A model generated the notes under the pieces. The model saw only the letters and a list, made by a program, of their open reading frames with translations, was not told where the DNA came from and searched no databases. Below, piece after piece: positions 18,636 through 28,800 of a DNA stretch of 49,305 nucleotides (its first letter is position 1; every line of letters starts with the position of its first letter). Source of the DNA: an uncultured Alphaproteobacteria bacterium (GTDB lineage: Bacteria > Pseudomonadota > Alphaproteobacteria > Micropepsales > Micropepsaceae); the NCBI GenBank assembly GCA_903897605.1, contig CAIUCH010000056.1, positions 1-49,305 on the forward strand, given 5' to 3'. The position numbers and the translations under genes are program-made.

Positions 18636-19691
18636 TCAGCGATGCGATGCGTTGAAGCCGTCCAGCGCTTTGGCGCCGGGGCAGAGTTCTTTTTCCGACA
18701 TCAGGTTCAAGGGGCTGTCGACGGTGTCCAGATTGGCGTGCATGTCGGTGGCATGCTTGTCCAGATAGATCAGCCCGGTCACCAATTCGCCCTTGGCGGC
18801 CTTGGCCTGCAGATAGGCCATCGCCATGATGCGGTCATTGGCATCGTAATTGGCGTCCAGCTTGGCCAGCCGGAGCGACGAGCCGTCATGCAGCGCCACC
18901 TCTTCGGTGGTGCCTGGCGCATATTCCACCGTGATCGGATCGCGCGGCTCCATGATGTCCAGCCTGTTGACCGCATCGTTATGGGCGCGAACGAAATCAT
19001 AGGCCTTGGTCGAGCCGGCGTGATTGTTGAAAGCGACGCAGGGGCTGATGATGTCGATGAAGGCGGGCCCGGGATGACGCATCGCCGCCATGATCAGCGG
19101 CACCATCTGTTCCTTGTCGCCGGAAAAGCTGCGGCCGACGAAACTGGCCCCAACCATCAGCGCCATGCTGACCAGGTCCAGCGCCGTGTCCATGTTGCTG
19201 GCGCCGCCCTTGCTCTTGGAACCCTTGTCGGCCGTGGCGGAGAACTGGCCCTTGGTTAATCCGTATACGCCATTATTCTCGGTGATATAGACCATGTTGA
19301 CGCCGCGCCGCACGCAATGGACAAACTGGCCCAGTCCGATCGAGGCGCTGTCGCCGTCGCCCGACACGCCCAAATAGAGAAGGTCTTTGTTCGCCAAATT
19401 GGCGCCGGTCAGGACCGAAGGCATGCGGCCATGCACCGAATTGAAGCCATGACTCTGGCCCAGGAAATAGGCCGGCGTCTTGGACGAACAGCCGATGCCG
19501 GACAGTTTGGCCACCCGGTGCGGCTCGATCGCCAGCTCGAAACAGGCCTGGATGATGGCGGCGGAAATCGAGTCATGGCCGCAGCCGGCGCAAAGGGTCG
19601 AGACCGTGCCTTCATAGTCGCGATGGGTGAAGCCCAGTTTGTTCACCGGGATGGCGGGATGGCGCAGTTTTGGCTTGACGATATAGGTCAT
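18636..19691 (-). CDS. korB: 2-oxoacid:ferredoxin oxidoreductase, beta subunit (KorB-like)
   Basis: At 351 residues this is normal length for KorB. It carries the thiamine-diphosphate site (GDGDS at 111-115 and NN at 139-140) and the cysteines for a 4Fe-4S cluster: Cys34 and Cys37 (CAGCGH), Cys68 (GIGCSS) and Cys218 (SPCVAF). With the alpha subunit it would oxidise a 2-oxoacid, most likely 2-oxoglutarate, and CoA to acyl-CoA and CO2, passing electrons on to ferredoxin or a flavoprotein. The start at 19691 overlaps the alpha stop by four bases (ATGA), so the subunits are coupled. 2-Oxoglutarate is inferred from overall likeness to KorAB; pyruvate or branched-chain oxoacids are not excluded. 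Confidence 0.88.
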   Translation of the reverse strand: MTYIVKPKLRHPAIPVNKLGFTHRDYEGTVSTLCAGCGHDSISAAIIQACFELAIEPHRVAKLSGIGCSSKTPAYFLGQSHGFNSVHGRMPSVLTGANLANKDLLYLGVSGDGDSASIGLGQFVHCVRRGVNMVYITENNGVYGLTKGQFSATADKGSKSKGGASNMDTALDLVSMALMVGASFVGRSFSGDKEQMVPLIMAAMRHPGPAFIDIISPCVAFNNHAGSTKAYDFVRAHNDAVNRLDIMEPRDPITVEYAPGTTEEVALHDGSSLRLAKLDANYDANDRIMAMAYLQAKAAKGELVTGLIYLDKHATDMHANLDTVDSPLNLMSEKELCPGAKALDGFNASHR

Positions 19692-21514
19692 TCCGCTGCT
19701 TCCCTCGATGTCATGGTCATGCGGCCGGTGATGGACGAGATGATGAAGCGCGCCGTGATCGGCGTGCCGTCGTAATTCAGGATCGAGATGAAGCGGGCCG
19801 GATCGATGCCGCATTCATTGACCAACAGCATCCGCATCTGGGCGTCGCGGTTCTGCTCGATCACGAAAATCTGGTCATGGGCATGGATGAAATCGCTGAC
19901 CGCATCGCAGAAGGGAAAGGCGCGCAGCCGCATCAGGTCCAGATGCAGGCCAGCGGCTTCCAGCGCCGCCAGGGCTTCGTTCATCGCCGGGGTGGTCGAG
20001 CCGAAATAAATCGCGCCGAAGCGGGTTTTCTCCTTTTGCTGCCGGATCACCGGCGCGGGGACATGCGACTTGGCGGTTTCGAATTTGCGCAACAGGCGCT
20101 GCATATTGTCCTGATAGACATCGCCTTCCTCGCTGTATTTGGCGAAGCGATCGCGCGACGTGCCGCGAGTCAAATAGGCGCCCTTGGTGGGGTGCTCGCC
20201 CGGAAGGGTGCGATAGGGGATGGCGTCGCAATCGACATCCAGATAGCGGCCGAAGGTCTTGCCGGCATCCAGATCGGCGGCGGTCATGATCTTGCCCCGG
20301 TCATATGTGCGGCTGTCGTCCCAGGTGAAGGGTTCGCACAGCCATTCATTCATGCCGATATCGAGGTCTTCCAGGATGAAGATCGGGGTCTGCAGCCGTT
20401 CGGCCAGGTCGAAGGAGAGGGCGGCGAATTCGAACAGCTCCTTGGGATCTTCCGGGAACAGCAAGATGTGCTTGGTGTCGCCATGGCTGGCATAGGCGCA
20501 GAGCAGAATGTCGGCCTGCTGGGTGCGGGTCGGCATGCCGGTGGAGGGGCCGCCGCGCTGCACATTGATGATGACGGCGGGAATTTCCGCGAAATAGGCC
20601 AGGCCCAGAAACTCCTGCATCAGGGAAATGCCGGGACCCGAAGTGGCGGTGAAGGAGCGCGCGCCATTCCAGCCCGCGCCGATCACCGCGCCGATGGCGG
20701 AGATTTCGTCTTCCGCCTGGATGATGGCGTATTTGTTCTTTCCGCTCTCCGCATCGGTGCGGTATTTCTTGCAAAGCTTGGCGAAGGCTTCCGCCACCGA
20801 GGTGGAAGGCGTGATGGGATACCAGGCCGCCACCGTGGCGCCGCCATAGACGCAGCCCAGTGCCGCCGCTTCATTGCCATTGACGAAGATGCGGTCCTTG
20901 ACCGCGTCGATCCGCTCGACCTTCAGGCCGCAGGCGCCGGCAAGATTGTCGCGGGCATAGTCATGACCCAGATGCAGCGCCTGGTGGTTGGGCGCGATCA
21001 GGGCCTGCTTGTTCCTGTATTGCTCGCCGATCATGGTTTCGAGCAGGTCGGCCTCGATCCCCAGCAGCTGTGTCAGGGCGCCGATATAGATGATGTTCTT
21101 GAAGAGCTGGCGCTGGCGAGGATCGCTGTAAGTGGCGTTGCAGATCTCGGTCAGCGGCATGCGGATGATGTTGATGTCGCTGCGGAACTTGGACAGCGGG
21201 ATCGGCCGCGAGGAATCGTAAAACAGATAGCCGCCCGGATCGATCGAGGCGATATCCTTGTCCCAGGTCTGGGGGTTCATCGCCACCATCAGATCGACGC
21301 CGCCGCGCCGGCCCAGCCAGCCCTGGCCGGAGACCCGCACTTCGTACCAAGTGGGCAGGCCCTGGATATTGGAGGGGAAGATGTTGCGCGACGCCACCGG
21401 CACGCCCATGCGCAGCAAGGACCGGGCGAACATCTCGTTCGCCGAGGCTGAACCGGACCCGTTCACATTGGCGAATTTGACGACGAAATCGTTGACGGAC
21501 TTTATCGGTGACAT
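19688..21514 (-). CDS. korA: 2-oxoacid:ferredoxin oxidoreductase, alpha subunit with fused gamma domain (KorA-like)
   Basis: This 608-residue protein has an N-terminal gamma domain (about 1-180, with GSGSASANEMFARSLLRMGV and the WYEVRVSGQGWLGRR segment). The alpha pyrimidine-binding domain begins near 215 (VNGNEAAALGCVYGGATVAAWYPITPST). The YPITPS motif is the conserved substrate/thiamine-contact loop. The SFTATSGPGISLMQEFLGLAYFAEIPAVIINVQR stretch is typical of KorA. The gamma-alpha order matches the two-subunit 2-oxoglutarate enzymes of aerobic and microaerobic bacteria. The ATG at 21514 lies 13 bases inside the end of the upstream flavoprotein gene. Confidence 0.9.
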   Translation of the reverse strand: MSPIKSVNDFVVKFANVNGSGSASANEMFARSLLRMGVPVASRNIFPSNIQGLPTWYEVRVSGQGWLGRRGGVDLMVAMNPQTWDKDIASIDPGGYLFYDSSRPIPLSKFRSDINIIRMPLTEICNATYSDPRQRQLFKNIIYIGALTQLLGIEADLLETMIGEQYRNKQALIAPNHQALHLGHDYARDNLAGACGLKVERIDAVKDRIFVNGNEAAALGCVYGGATVAAWYPITPSTSVAEAFAKLCKKYRTDAESGKNKYAIIQAEDEISAIGAVIGAGWNGARSFTATSGPGISLMQEFLGLAYFAEIPAVIINVQRGGPSTGMPTRTQQADILLCAYASHGDTKHILLFPEDPKELFEFAALSFDLAERLQTPIFILEDLDIGMNEWLCEPFTWDDSRTYDRGKIMTAADLDAGKTFGRYLDVDCDAIPYRTLPGEHPTKGAYLTRGTSRDRFAKYSEEGDVYQDNMQRLLRKFETAKSHVPAPVIRQQKEKTRFGAIYFGSTTPAMNEALAALEAAGLHLDLMRLRAFPFCDAVSDFIHAHDQIFVIEQNRDAQMRMLLVNECGIDPARFISILNYDGTPITARFIISSITGRMTMTSREAAE

Positions 21515-23370
21515 GCGTACTCCGTCTTCGGCGCTTCCAGCAAAAATTTCTGCATGTCCCAGGCGCCGGTCGGGCAGCGCTCGGCGCAAAGGCCGCAATG
21601 CAGGCAGAGATCCTCGTCCTTGGCCATGATCCGGCCGGTCTTCAGCACGGAGGAAACATAAAGATCCTGGGTGGGATGCAGGGCCGGCGCGCTGAGATGC
21701 AGCCGCAATTCCTCTTCCGCGTCATTGGCGGTGAAGGTGATGCAATCCATCGGGCAGATATCGACACAGGCGTCGCATTCGATGCATTTGGGCGTATCGA
21801 ACACGGTCTGGATATCGCAGTTCAGGCACCGTTGCGCTTCGCTGAAGGCCTGTTTGAGATCAAAGCCCAGCTCGACCTCAAGCTTCACATTCTTCAAGGT
21901 CAATTCGATCGGCGCGTGCGGCACCTTGAAACGATTGTCGTTGGAAATATCGTTGTCATAGCTCCATTCGTGAATGCCCATCTTCTGGCTGGACAGATTG
22001 ACCATCGGCGGCGGGCGCAGGCTGGTGGGCTTGCCTTGGCAGAGCAGGTCGATGGAGATGGCGGCGTCATGGCCATGCGCCACCGCCCAGATGATATTCT
22101 TGGGTCCGAAGGCCGCATCGCCGCCAAAGAACACTTTGGGATTGGTGGACTGCATGGTGGCGGGATCGACCACCGGCATGTCCCATTTGTCGAATTCCAG
22201 GCCGATGTCGCGCTCGATCCAGGGGAAGGCATTCTCCTGTCCCACCGCCACCAGCACATCGTCGCATTGCAGGATGGTGTCGGGCTCGCCCGATGGCACC
22301 AGATTGCGGCGGCCCTTGGCGTCGCGCTCGGCCTTCACTTTCTCGAAGCGTACCCCGCTGAGCTTGCCGTTTTCGTGGAGGAACTCCTTGGGCACCAGGA
22401 AATTGTGGATCGGGATGCCTTCATGCATCGCGTCTTCCTTTTCCCAGGGCGACGCCTTCATTTCCTCGAAGCCCGAGCGCACCACCACCGTCACTTCGTC
22501 GCCGCCCAGGCGGCGCGAGGTGCGGCAGCAATCCATCGCGGTGTTGCCGCCGCCCAGTACGATCACGCGCTTGCCGATCTTGGTGGTATGGCCGAACGAA
22601 ACCGAAGCCAGCCAATCGATGCCGATATGGATATTGGCGCCGGCTTCCTTGCGGCCGGGAATTTCCAGCTCGCGGCCACGCGGGGCGCCGCAACCGACAA
22701 AGATCGCGTCATAATCCTCGGCCAGCAGGCCCTTGAGGGAGTTGATCTTCTGGCCCAGCCTGCGTTCCGGCTCCAGGTCGAGAATATAGTCCACTTCCTC
22801 GTTCAACACCGTTTCGGGCAAACGGAATTTTGGAATCTGGGTGCGCATCATGCCGCCCGCCAAGGCATCGCCGTCATACAGAACGACATTGTAACCCAGG
22901 GGCAGCAAATCGCGCGCCACGGTGAGCGAGGCGGGTCCCGCGCCGATCAGCGCCACCCGCTTGCCATTCTTCTGCGTGGCCGGGCGCGGCATGCGCGCCT
23001 TGACATCGTCCTTGTTGTCCGCGGCGACGCGCTTGAGACGGCAGATCGCCACCGGCGCCGGCGCCGCGTTGACTTCTTCCACCCGGCCGCGGCGGCAGGC
23101 AGGTTCGCAAGGCCGGTCGCAGGTGCGGCCGAGCACGCCTGGGAAAACATTGGAATGCCAGTTGACCATATAGGCGTCGGAGTAACGCCCGGCCGCGATC
23201 ATGCGGATATATTCGGGCACCGGCGTATGGGCGGGACAGGCCCATTGGCAATCGACGACCTTGTGGAAGTAATCGGGGTTCTTGATGTCGGTGGGCTTCA
23301 TGCCAGACAACAATTTCGCACCAGCGTCCGGCGTTTGCCGTGACGGTTTGTTCACCGTTGAACTACTCAT
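21502..23370 (-). CDS. GltD-like NAD(P)/FAD oxidoreductase with C-terminal 2x[4Fe-4S] domain
   Basis: This 622-residue protein has an N-terminal GltD/dihydropyrimidine-dehydrogenase-type helical Fe-S domain (Cys41, Cys45, Cys84, Cys88, Cys92). An FAD Rossmann motif follows (VALIGAGPASL near 139-149), then a second nucleotide motif (VIVLGGGNTAMDC) for NAD(P)H and the FAD-closing FFGGDAAFG. The C-terminus adds two ferredoxin-type clusters (CIECDACVDICP near 526 and CLHCGLCAERCP near 588). It is upstream of korA with a 13-base overlap. The inferred job is to move electrons between the KorAB Fe-S cluster and NAD(P), with its own ferredoxin domain as the wire. The ATG at 23370 is chosen because the family starts near the Cys-rich domain; the frame is open to 23670. 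Confidence 0.88.
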   Translation of the reverse strand: MSSSTVNKPSRQTPDAGAKLLSGMKPTDIKNPDYFHKVVDCQWACPAHTPVPEYIRMIAAGRYSDAYMVNWHSNVFPGVLGRTCDRPCEPACRRGRVEEVNAAPAPVAICRLKRVAADNKDDVKARMPRPATQKNGKRVALIGAGPASLTVARDLLPLGYNVVLYDGDALAGGMMRTQIPKFRLPETVLNEEVDYILDLEPERRLGQKINSLKGLLAEDYDAIFVGCGAPRGRELEIPGRKEAGANIHIGIDWLASVSFGHTTKIGKRVIVLGGGNTAMDCCRTSRRLGGDEVTVVVRSGFEEMKASPWEKEDAMHEGIPIHNFLVPKEFLHENGKLSGVRFEKVKAERDAKGRRNLVPSGEPDTILQCDDVLVAVGQENAFPWIERDIGLEFDKWDMPVVDPATMQSTNPKVFFGGDAAFGPKNIIWAVAHGHDAAISIDLLCQGKPTSLRPPPMVNLSSQKMGIHEWSYDNDISNDNRFKVPHAPIELTLKNVKLEVELGFDLKQAFSEAQRCLNCDIQTVFDTPKCIECDACVDICPMDCITFTANDAEEELRLHLSAPALHPTQDLYVSSVLKTGRIMAKDEDLCLHCGLCAERCPTGAWDMQKFLLEAPKTEYACHR

Positions 23371-23642
23371 ATCGCTGACCGTTTCCCCAATGACCGCCTC
23401 TGAAGAGACCAACGTCTGATGATACGCGCCGCTACTGATTGATGTTCGTAATGCCCGTTGGTCTTGTGCTCTCTTTATTCCGTCCGCATGCCCGGGAAAC
23501 AATCCGGTGTGCTTTCTTCCTTGCGACGGCGATACTAACGGGAAGAAGAGGTGAGCAAAAGGGCGCAACCCTTCACTTTCGCGCTGCCATGTTGCCGCCA
23601 GAAGTGTATATTGCAGTGCAATGTCGGCCTTTGGAAAGATGC

Positions 23643-24623
23643 ATGAAGTCAAGGCGTTATCGTGCACCAATTGCGGTCCTGCTGGCGGCGGCCTTCAGTG
23701 GGCTGACGATTTGCGCCGATGCCCAAACCGCCGATCCGAATCCGGTGGTGAATTGGGGTACGCCGGAAATCGTCGAGGTCCAGGCGGCGCCGGGTCCGGC
23801 GGTCTGGCATTTGACGCGCGGGGATTCCGAAGTCTGGATTCTGGGCACGGTCGGCTCGATGCCGGACGGTTTGACCTGGAACAAGAATTATCTCGCCGAA
23901 TTGCTCGACGGAGCCCGCGCCATCCTGTTGCCGCCGCGCCCGTCGGTCGGCGTATTCGAGGGCGCCTGGTTCCTGATCACCAATGGCGGCAAATTCAGCC
24001 TGCCGCGCGGACAGACTCTGGAACCTTCCTTGTCCGATGCGCTTCGCGCGCGCTTCATCGACACCCGCAATGCGCTCGGCCAGACGGAAAATCGCTACAA
24101 GACCGATACGCCGCTGCGCGCCGCGCTGCGCCTGCAGCAGGATCTTCAGGACAAGCTCGATCTCACCCGCGACGAGCCGCGCGACACCATCGCGCGGCTG
24201 GCGCGGACCAAGCATGTGACGGCCACGCCGATCGCCCGCTATGAAGTGCTGGATGCGGCGGAAGATGTGCTGAAGCTCAATGCGGAGCAGCAGCGCAGTT
24301 GCCTGGCGCAATCGGTGGAGGATGTGGACCAGCAACTCGCCCATGCGGTTCCCGCGGCTCAGGCCTGGGCGGTCGGCGACATCCGGAACGTCAAGGCGAA
24401 TTATGGTGAATCCCGGCTGGTCAACTGCGTCATCGCGGCGGTGCATTCGGTCGCCAATATCAGCGAGCGCGATGTCGCCGATTACACTTCGGCGATCAAC
24501 GCGGCGCTGGACAATACGGGCAAGACCATCGCGGTGATCGATATCGGACCACTGCTGCGGCATGGCGGCGTGCTGGAAAGGCTGGAGGCGCTGCATGTCG
24601 CCATCGAAGGTCCGGCGGAATAG
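23643..24623 (+). CDS. TraB/GumN-family protein, secreted
   Basis: This 326-residue protein has a signal peptide (MKSRRYRAPIAVLLAAAFSGLTICADAQ). The fold opens with AVWHLTRGDSEVWILGTVGSMPDGLTWNKN, the W-x-[IL]-x-[GD]...I-x-G-[ST] opening of TraB/PrgY/GumN proteins (PF01963). The usual GTxH motif reads GTVGS, so the His of the proposed metal site is missing. The C-terminus (TIAVIDIGPLLRHGGVLERLEALH) keeps the GxGHL-like region as IGPLLRHGGVL. The biochemical function is uncertain in the whole family (putative metalloprotease-like). It is divergent from the kor operon across a 272-base spacer. GGAAAG precedes the start. Confidence 0.75.
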   Translation: MKSRRYRAPIAVLLAAAFSGLTICADAQTADPNPVVNWGTPEIVEVQAAPGPAVWHLTRGDSEVWILGTVGSMPDGLTWNKNYLAELLDGARAILLPPRPSVGVFEGAWFLITNGGKFSLPRGQTLEPSLSDALRARFIDTRNALGQTENRYKTDTPLRAALRLQQDLQDKLDLTRDEPRDTIARLARTKHVTATPIARYEVLDAAEDVLKLNAEQQRSCLAQSVEDVDQQLAHAVPAAQAWAVGDIRNVKANYGESRLVNCVIAAVHSVANISERDVADYTSAINAALDNTGKTIAVIDIGPLLRHGGVLERLEALHVAIEGPAE

Positions 24624-24663
24624 GTACGGACGGCGTCCGCAAAAGCAGGGGATCAGGCGGCAA

Positions 24664-25527
24664 TCACCAGAATTTGCCGAGATATTCGTCGAAGCTGCTG
24701 GGGGCATAGCGGGCGAGCCCGGCGCCGGGTGTGGTGGTGAGCTCCCCGAAATAGATTTTCTCCGGCGTGTCATAGAAATCCGGCCGAACGAAATCCAGAT
24801 CTTTTCCCAGAATCTCGGAGGCGCGGATCATTTCATCCAGATGCGGGGGCTTGGGGATGGCGGCCGGGGTGGGGTGCGCGCAATCACAGCCTTCGGCGAG
24901 GCCGGCCGACAAAGTCTTCCAGTCGCGATCCAGGAAATAGCCCCGCGTATTCTTGAAGCGGTCCACGATCACGGCGATCAACTCCACCCTGCCATGGAAG
25001 ACCATGAATTTGTAATCGACCGGCGCGTTGCCGCTGCCGTCATCGATCAACTCCTCCACCAGGATGCGGGGGACGATGTCCTTGTAGATCCGCTCATAAC
25101 TCTTCCTGTAGAAATTCTGCGACAGCCAGATTTCGCACTGCCGCACCAGTTCCGCCATGTCCAGTGCGGCCTTGTCCCGGACGATGCGGACCCAGCCCGC
25201 GCCATGGGTCGGCTTGACCACGAAGCTCTTGGGCAGCCGGTCGAAAGGGATGTCGGACGGCGTCTCGGTGACCCAATATAGCTCAGGCAGGACCTGCGGC
25301 CCGAGCCGTTTTGAGACATAGGCGCGGACGGTAAATTTGTCGGCGAACTGGCGCAGGATGCGCCGATTGTCGAACAGGCTGCGGCAGACGACCTTTTCAT
25401 TGAAGGTTTTCGGAAAAAGGATATTCGGAAAAACCCCATGCGCCTTGCGGTACAGCTGCATCGAGCCGGCAATATCCAGCGCGATCCGCGGCAGGATGGT
25501 TTTGATGGCTTGTTTGATCGCGCTCAT
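24664..25527 (-). CDS. TupA-like ATP-grasp protein
   Basis: This 287-residue cytosolic protein has the motifs of the ATP-grasp TupA group: LFPKTFNEKVVCRSLFDNR near the N-terminus, KFTVRAYVSKRLG, SFVVKPTHGAGW (ATP-binding loop), IYKDIVPRILVEELIDD, DYKFMVFHG and the Mg-site end VRPDFYDTPEKIYFGELTTTPGAG. Such proteins ligate carboxyl and amino groups in teichuronopeptide or capsule-like polymers and often stand in polysaccharide clusters. No other glycan genes lie next to it here. The start at 25527 gives the family length. The ribosome site is weak. It is convergent with the TraB-like gene. Confidence 0.8.
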   Translation of the reverse strand: MSAIKQAIKTILPRIALDIAGSMQLYRKAHGVFPNILFPKTFNEKVVCRSLFDNRRILRQFADKFTVRAYVSKRLGPQVLPELYWVTETPSDIPFDRLPKSFVVKPTHGAGWVRIVRDKAALDMAELVRQCEIWLSQNFYRKSYERIYKDIVPRILVEELIDDGSGNAPVDYKFMVFHGRVELIAVIVDRFKNTRGYFLDRDWKTLSAGLAEGCDCAHPTPAAIPKPPHLDEMIRASEILGKDLDFVRPDFYDTPEKIYFGELTTTPGAGLARYAPSSFDEYLGKFW

Positions 25528-25848
25528 GTCTGTTGCTCTGTAATGCGCCAGGAACCCGCAATCTCCGTGCCAAGTACCGGAAGCCATTAGAACAATTCCA
25601 TTATTCCGGCGGTGAGACCGGGGTGTAAGCGTGACAGAAGTTCCGGTTAACCATGCATCGCGCGGCAATGCGGCGACACTATGCGCCTGGCGGCCTCTGC
25701 GCTAACCGCGCTGAGCGCACATCACCACCACAAAGGCGAAAAGTTTACGCAAATTGCCGCGATTGCACTAACGCGGCTGCACGGAAGCCAATGTCATTGT
25801 GAGCCCAGGGGCGCGCGTACGAATTGGCGCTTCGCGATTGGGCTATTT
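25528..25848. other. Divergent spacer between the ATP-grasp and coiled-coil genes
   Basis: This is about 320 bases. The coiled-coil frame is open upstream to 25681, but that part (His run, mixed Cys) does not read as protein and has no ribosome site. I see no clear promoter, repeat or RNA structure. Confidence 0.35.
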
Positions 25849-28800
25849 ATGAACAAAGGCGCAACCAAGCTGCGCAGGGTTCCGGAAACGGCGGAAAATG
25901 TCGCCGACATGCCGGCGCGCGCGTCCGTCGATTCGTCCGTGGCTGCGCGGGCGATTGCGATCGACCTTAGGCCAGTGATCTCCGCCTATCGCAAACGCGG
26001 CCGCTTCATGCTGCGTGTCGAGAAACTGCCGCAATCCGCGCGTTTCTCCGCCGGCCAGAACAATGGCGACGGCAGCTGGTCGCTGCTGCTCGATGAACTG
26101 GAAGACCTGATCTATTTCGCGCCCAAGACGGTGAACGGCGATCACACTTTGGCGATCCGCCTGATTGCCAAGGATGAGACCGAGGCGTTCACCATCGCGT
26201 TGATCGATTATCCGATTCCGGGCGAGCGCGATGCCAAGACGGGTTCGTCCGCGCGCGCCGGCGCCAGCGATGCGCTGCCGGACGAGGTGCGCGACGAATT
26301 GCATCAGCTCAAGGCGGCCTTGACGGCACGCGACGCCGAACTGGCGCAGTTGCGCGGATCGGCGGAGCGCATGGGCGTGCTGCTGCAGCAGAATCTGGAT
26401 GCCGCCGTGGCCGAGGCGCAGAATGTCTGGAAGCGCGAGGAAGCCGCGCGGCTCGAGGCCGAGAAGGCCCGCCTTGAGAAAGAACATGGCTACAAGCTGG
26501 CCGAAAGACTGGCGGAACGGGAACTGCGCACCCAGGCGATGGCCGATATCGCCCGCGACCAGCAGGCGTCGGCGCTGCGGCTGATGCGGCAGGAATTCTC
26601 CGCGACCAAGGAAGCATTGACGGCGCGCGAAAGCGAACTTGCCGGCACGCGGTCCCAGCTGGACCGCCTGCGCAAGGAAACCGAAGTGGAGATCGACACC
26701 ACCAGGATGGCGATCGAGACGCGGCAGGTGCAGTCCCTGAAAGCGGCGGAGGCCGAATGGCAGGCGCGCGCGGACAAGGCCATGGCCGAGTTGGCGGCGA
26801 AACACCAGGCGGCGCTGGCGGCGGCGGAAACCGCGAATGCGGATCCCCAGCACGAACTTGAAGAGCTCACGGCCCAGCTGGAACAGCTGCGCCAACAGTC
26901 GCAAGCCGATATCGCCGACGCAAAAGCCGCGGCGGAGGCCAAGGCGGCCCAGGCGCTGAAGGCCGCGGAGACTGACTGGCAGACCCAGGCCGACAAGGCG
27001 CTGGCCGAATTCACGACAAAACAGGACGCAGCCGAGCGGGCATCGGCGAAATCGCACGCCGATGTGGAGAGCGAGCAGGCGGAACTGCGCACCGAGCTGG
27101 ATCTGCAGCGCCAGCAATCGCAAGCCGAGATCGGCGCCCTCAATTCCGCCGCCGAAATCAAAATGGCGGCGGCGTTGAAAGTCGCGGAAGCCGAATGGCA
27201 AGCGCGGGCGGACAAGGCGCTGGCCGAGCAGGCGGCAAAACATGCGGCGGCGGCGGGCGCGGCGGACCTGAGGGCCCATCGCGACACGCGGGTGGCCGAG
27301 CTTGGCGCAGAGTTGGAACGCCAGCGCCGCCAGGCGGAAATCGAGATCGACGCCCTCAAATCCGCCGGCGAAACCAAAATGGCGGCGGCGTTGAAGGCCG
27401 CGGAAGCCGAATGGCAGGCGCGCGCGGACAAGGCCCAGACCGAACAAGCGGCGAAGCTGGTGTCGGCGCCGGTGGATCTTAGGGCCCATCGCGATTCAAG
27501 ACTGACGGAGCTTGGCGCCGAGCTGGACCGCCTGCGGCGGCAGTCGGAAAGTGAGATTGCGTCCGTCAAGGTTGCCGCGGACGCCAAGACGGCACAGATG
27601 CTGAACACCGCCGAGGCCGAATGGCGGGCGCAGTCGGAGACGGCGTTGGCCGCCCTGGCGGCGCGCTGCGAAGCGGCGGAAACAGCTTTGGCGGCGGCGG
27701 CGAAATCCACGCCGGATCGCGGAACCGAGATCCTGCAGCTGCAGGCCCAATTGACCCAGTTGCGGGAATCGTCCGACGCGCAGACCGCTGCCGCAAATCT
27801 TGCGGCGCAAGCGCGTGAAGCGCAGGCGGTAAAAGTCGCCGAGGCCGAATGGCAGGCGCGGGCGGACAAGGTGCTGGCGGCGATGACGGCACGGTGTGAA
27901 ACGGCGGAAACGGCCCTGGCGTCGGTCGGCAAGCCTATCGCGGATCGCGACGCGGAAATTCAGCAACTGCGGTTGGAGATTGAGCGCCAGGCAAAGGCGG
28001 CGGAGGCGGACATGGCGTTGGTGAAAGCGGCAGCGGAAACCGTTGCCGGCGAAAAACTGAAAGCGGCCCAGGCGATCTGGGAAAAGGAAACCGCAGGGGC
28101 GCTGGCAAATGCCAATGCGCGCTATGACGCGGCCGAAGCGGCGCTGGCGGCGGAGCGCCGGGCCGCGGCATCCCGCACCACCGACGATGAATATGTCCAT
28201 TCGCTGGAGCGAGAAATCAAAACCCTGCGCGCCACCCTGGTGGACCGCGAAGCGGCCATCGCGAACATCGATGCCCTGCAGGAGCAGATCAGGCTGGGCA
28301 CGGTTCGCGATGCGCCCGGTACGCGTTGGCAGCCCTTGGCCAACCGGCCCAGCGACGATGAGGCCGAACGTCCGGCGGACAAATCCAGCAACAAGCTGAT
28401 CCGCGATGTCGTGGTGGTGGTGATGGCCGCCGCCGCCGCGGTGCTGGTGCTGCCGAAACTGGAAGCGATGCTGCCCGATACCATCCGCTGGCAGATCGAA
28501 ACCGTGGGCGGATTGTTCCCGCCAACCGATACGGCTGCCACCACACCTGCGCCGACCCCGCCGGTGGCCGCGACCCAGCCCAAGGTCGAACATCCGGTAA
28601 TGTATGCGACGCGCTCCATCAATGTGCGCGAACAGCCTTCGACCGGGGCTGGCGTTGCCGTCAATCTCAAGCGCGGAACCGCGGTCTCGATCCTGGAAAA
28701 ACGCGGCAGCTGGGACCGGGTGGAGATTGCCGCCTCGCAGACCCCGGGCCAGCAGGCCCCGGTGGTGCAAGGTTGGGTGTTCACTTCCTATCTGGCGGAC

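Noticed and set aside
19877..23343. Two long plus-strand frames opposite the kor operon
   Set aside because: They show no motifs and shadow-type composition, and are opposite strongly conserved enzymes.
18636..23370. Evidence for the reductive TCA cycle
   Set aside because: KorAB alone is common in aerobic heterotrophs; no ATP-citrate lyase or other key gene is in the window.
26740..28090. CRISPR array or non-coding tandem repeat
   Set aside because: Units are over 200 bases, in frame and encode a coiled coil.
25843..28784. Long minus-strand frames opposite the coiled-coil gene
   Set aside because: They are Arg/Ser/Ala-rich mirror products of the repetitive coil codons; only the plus frame has TM, SH3 and heptad structure.
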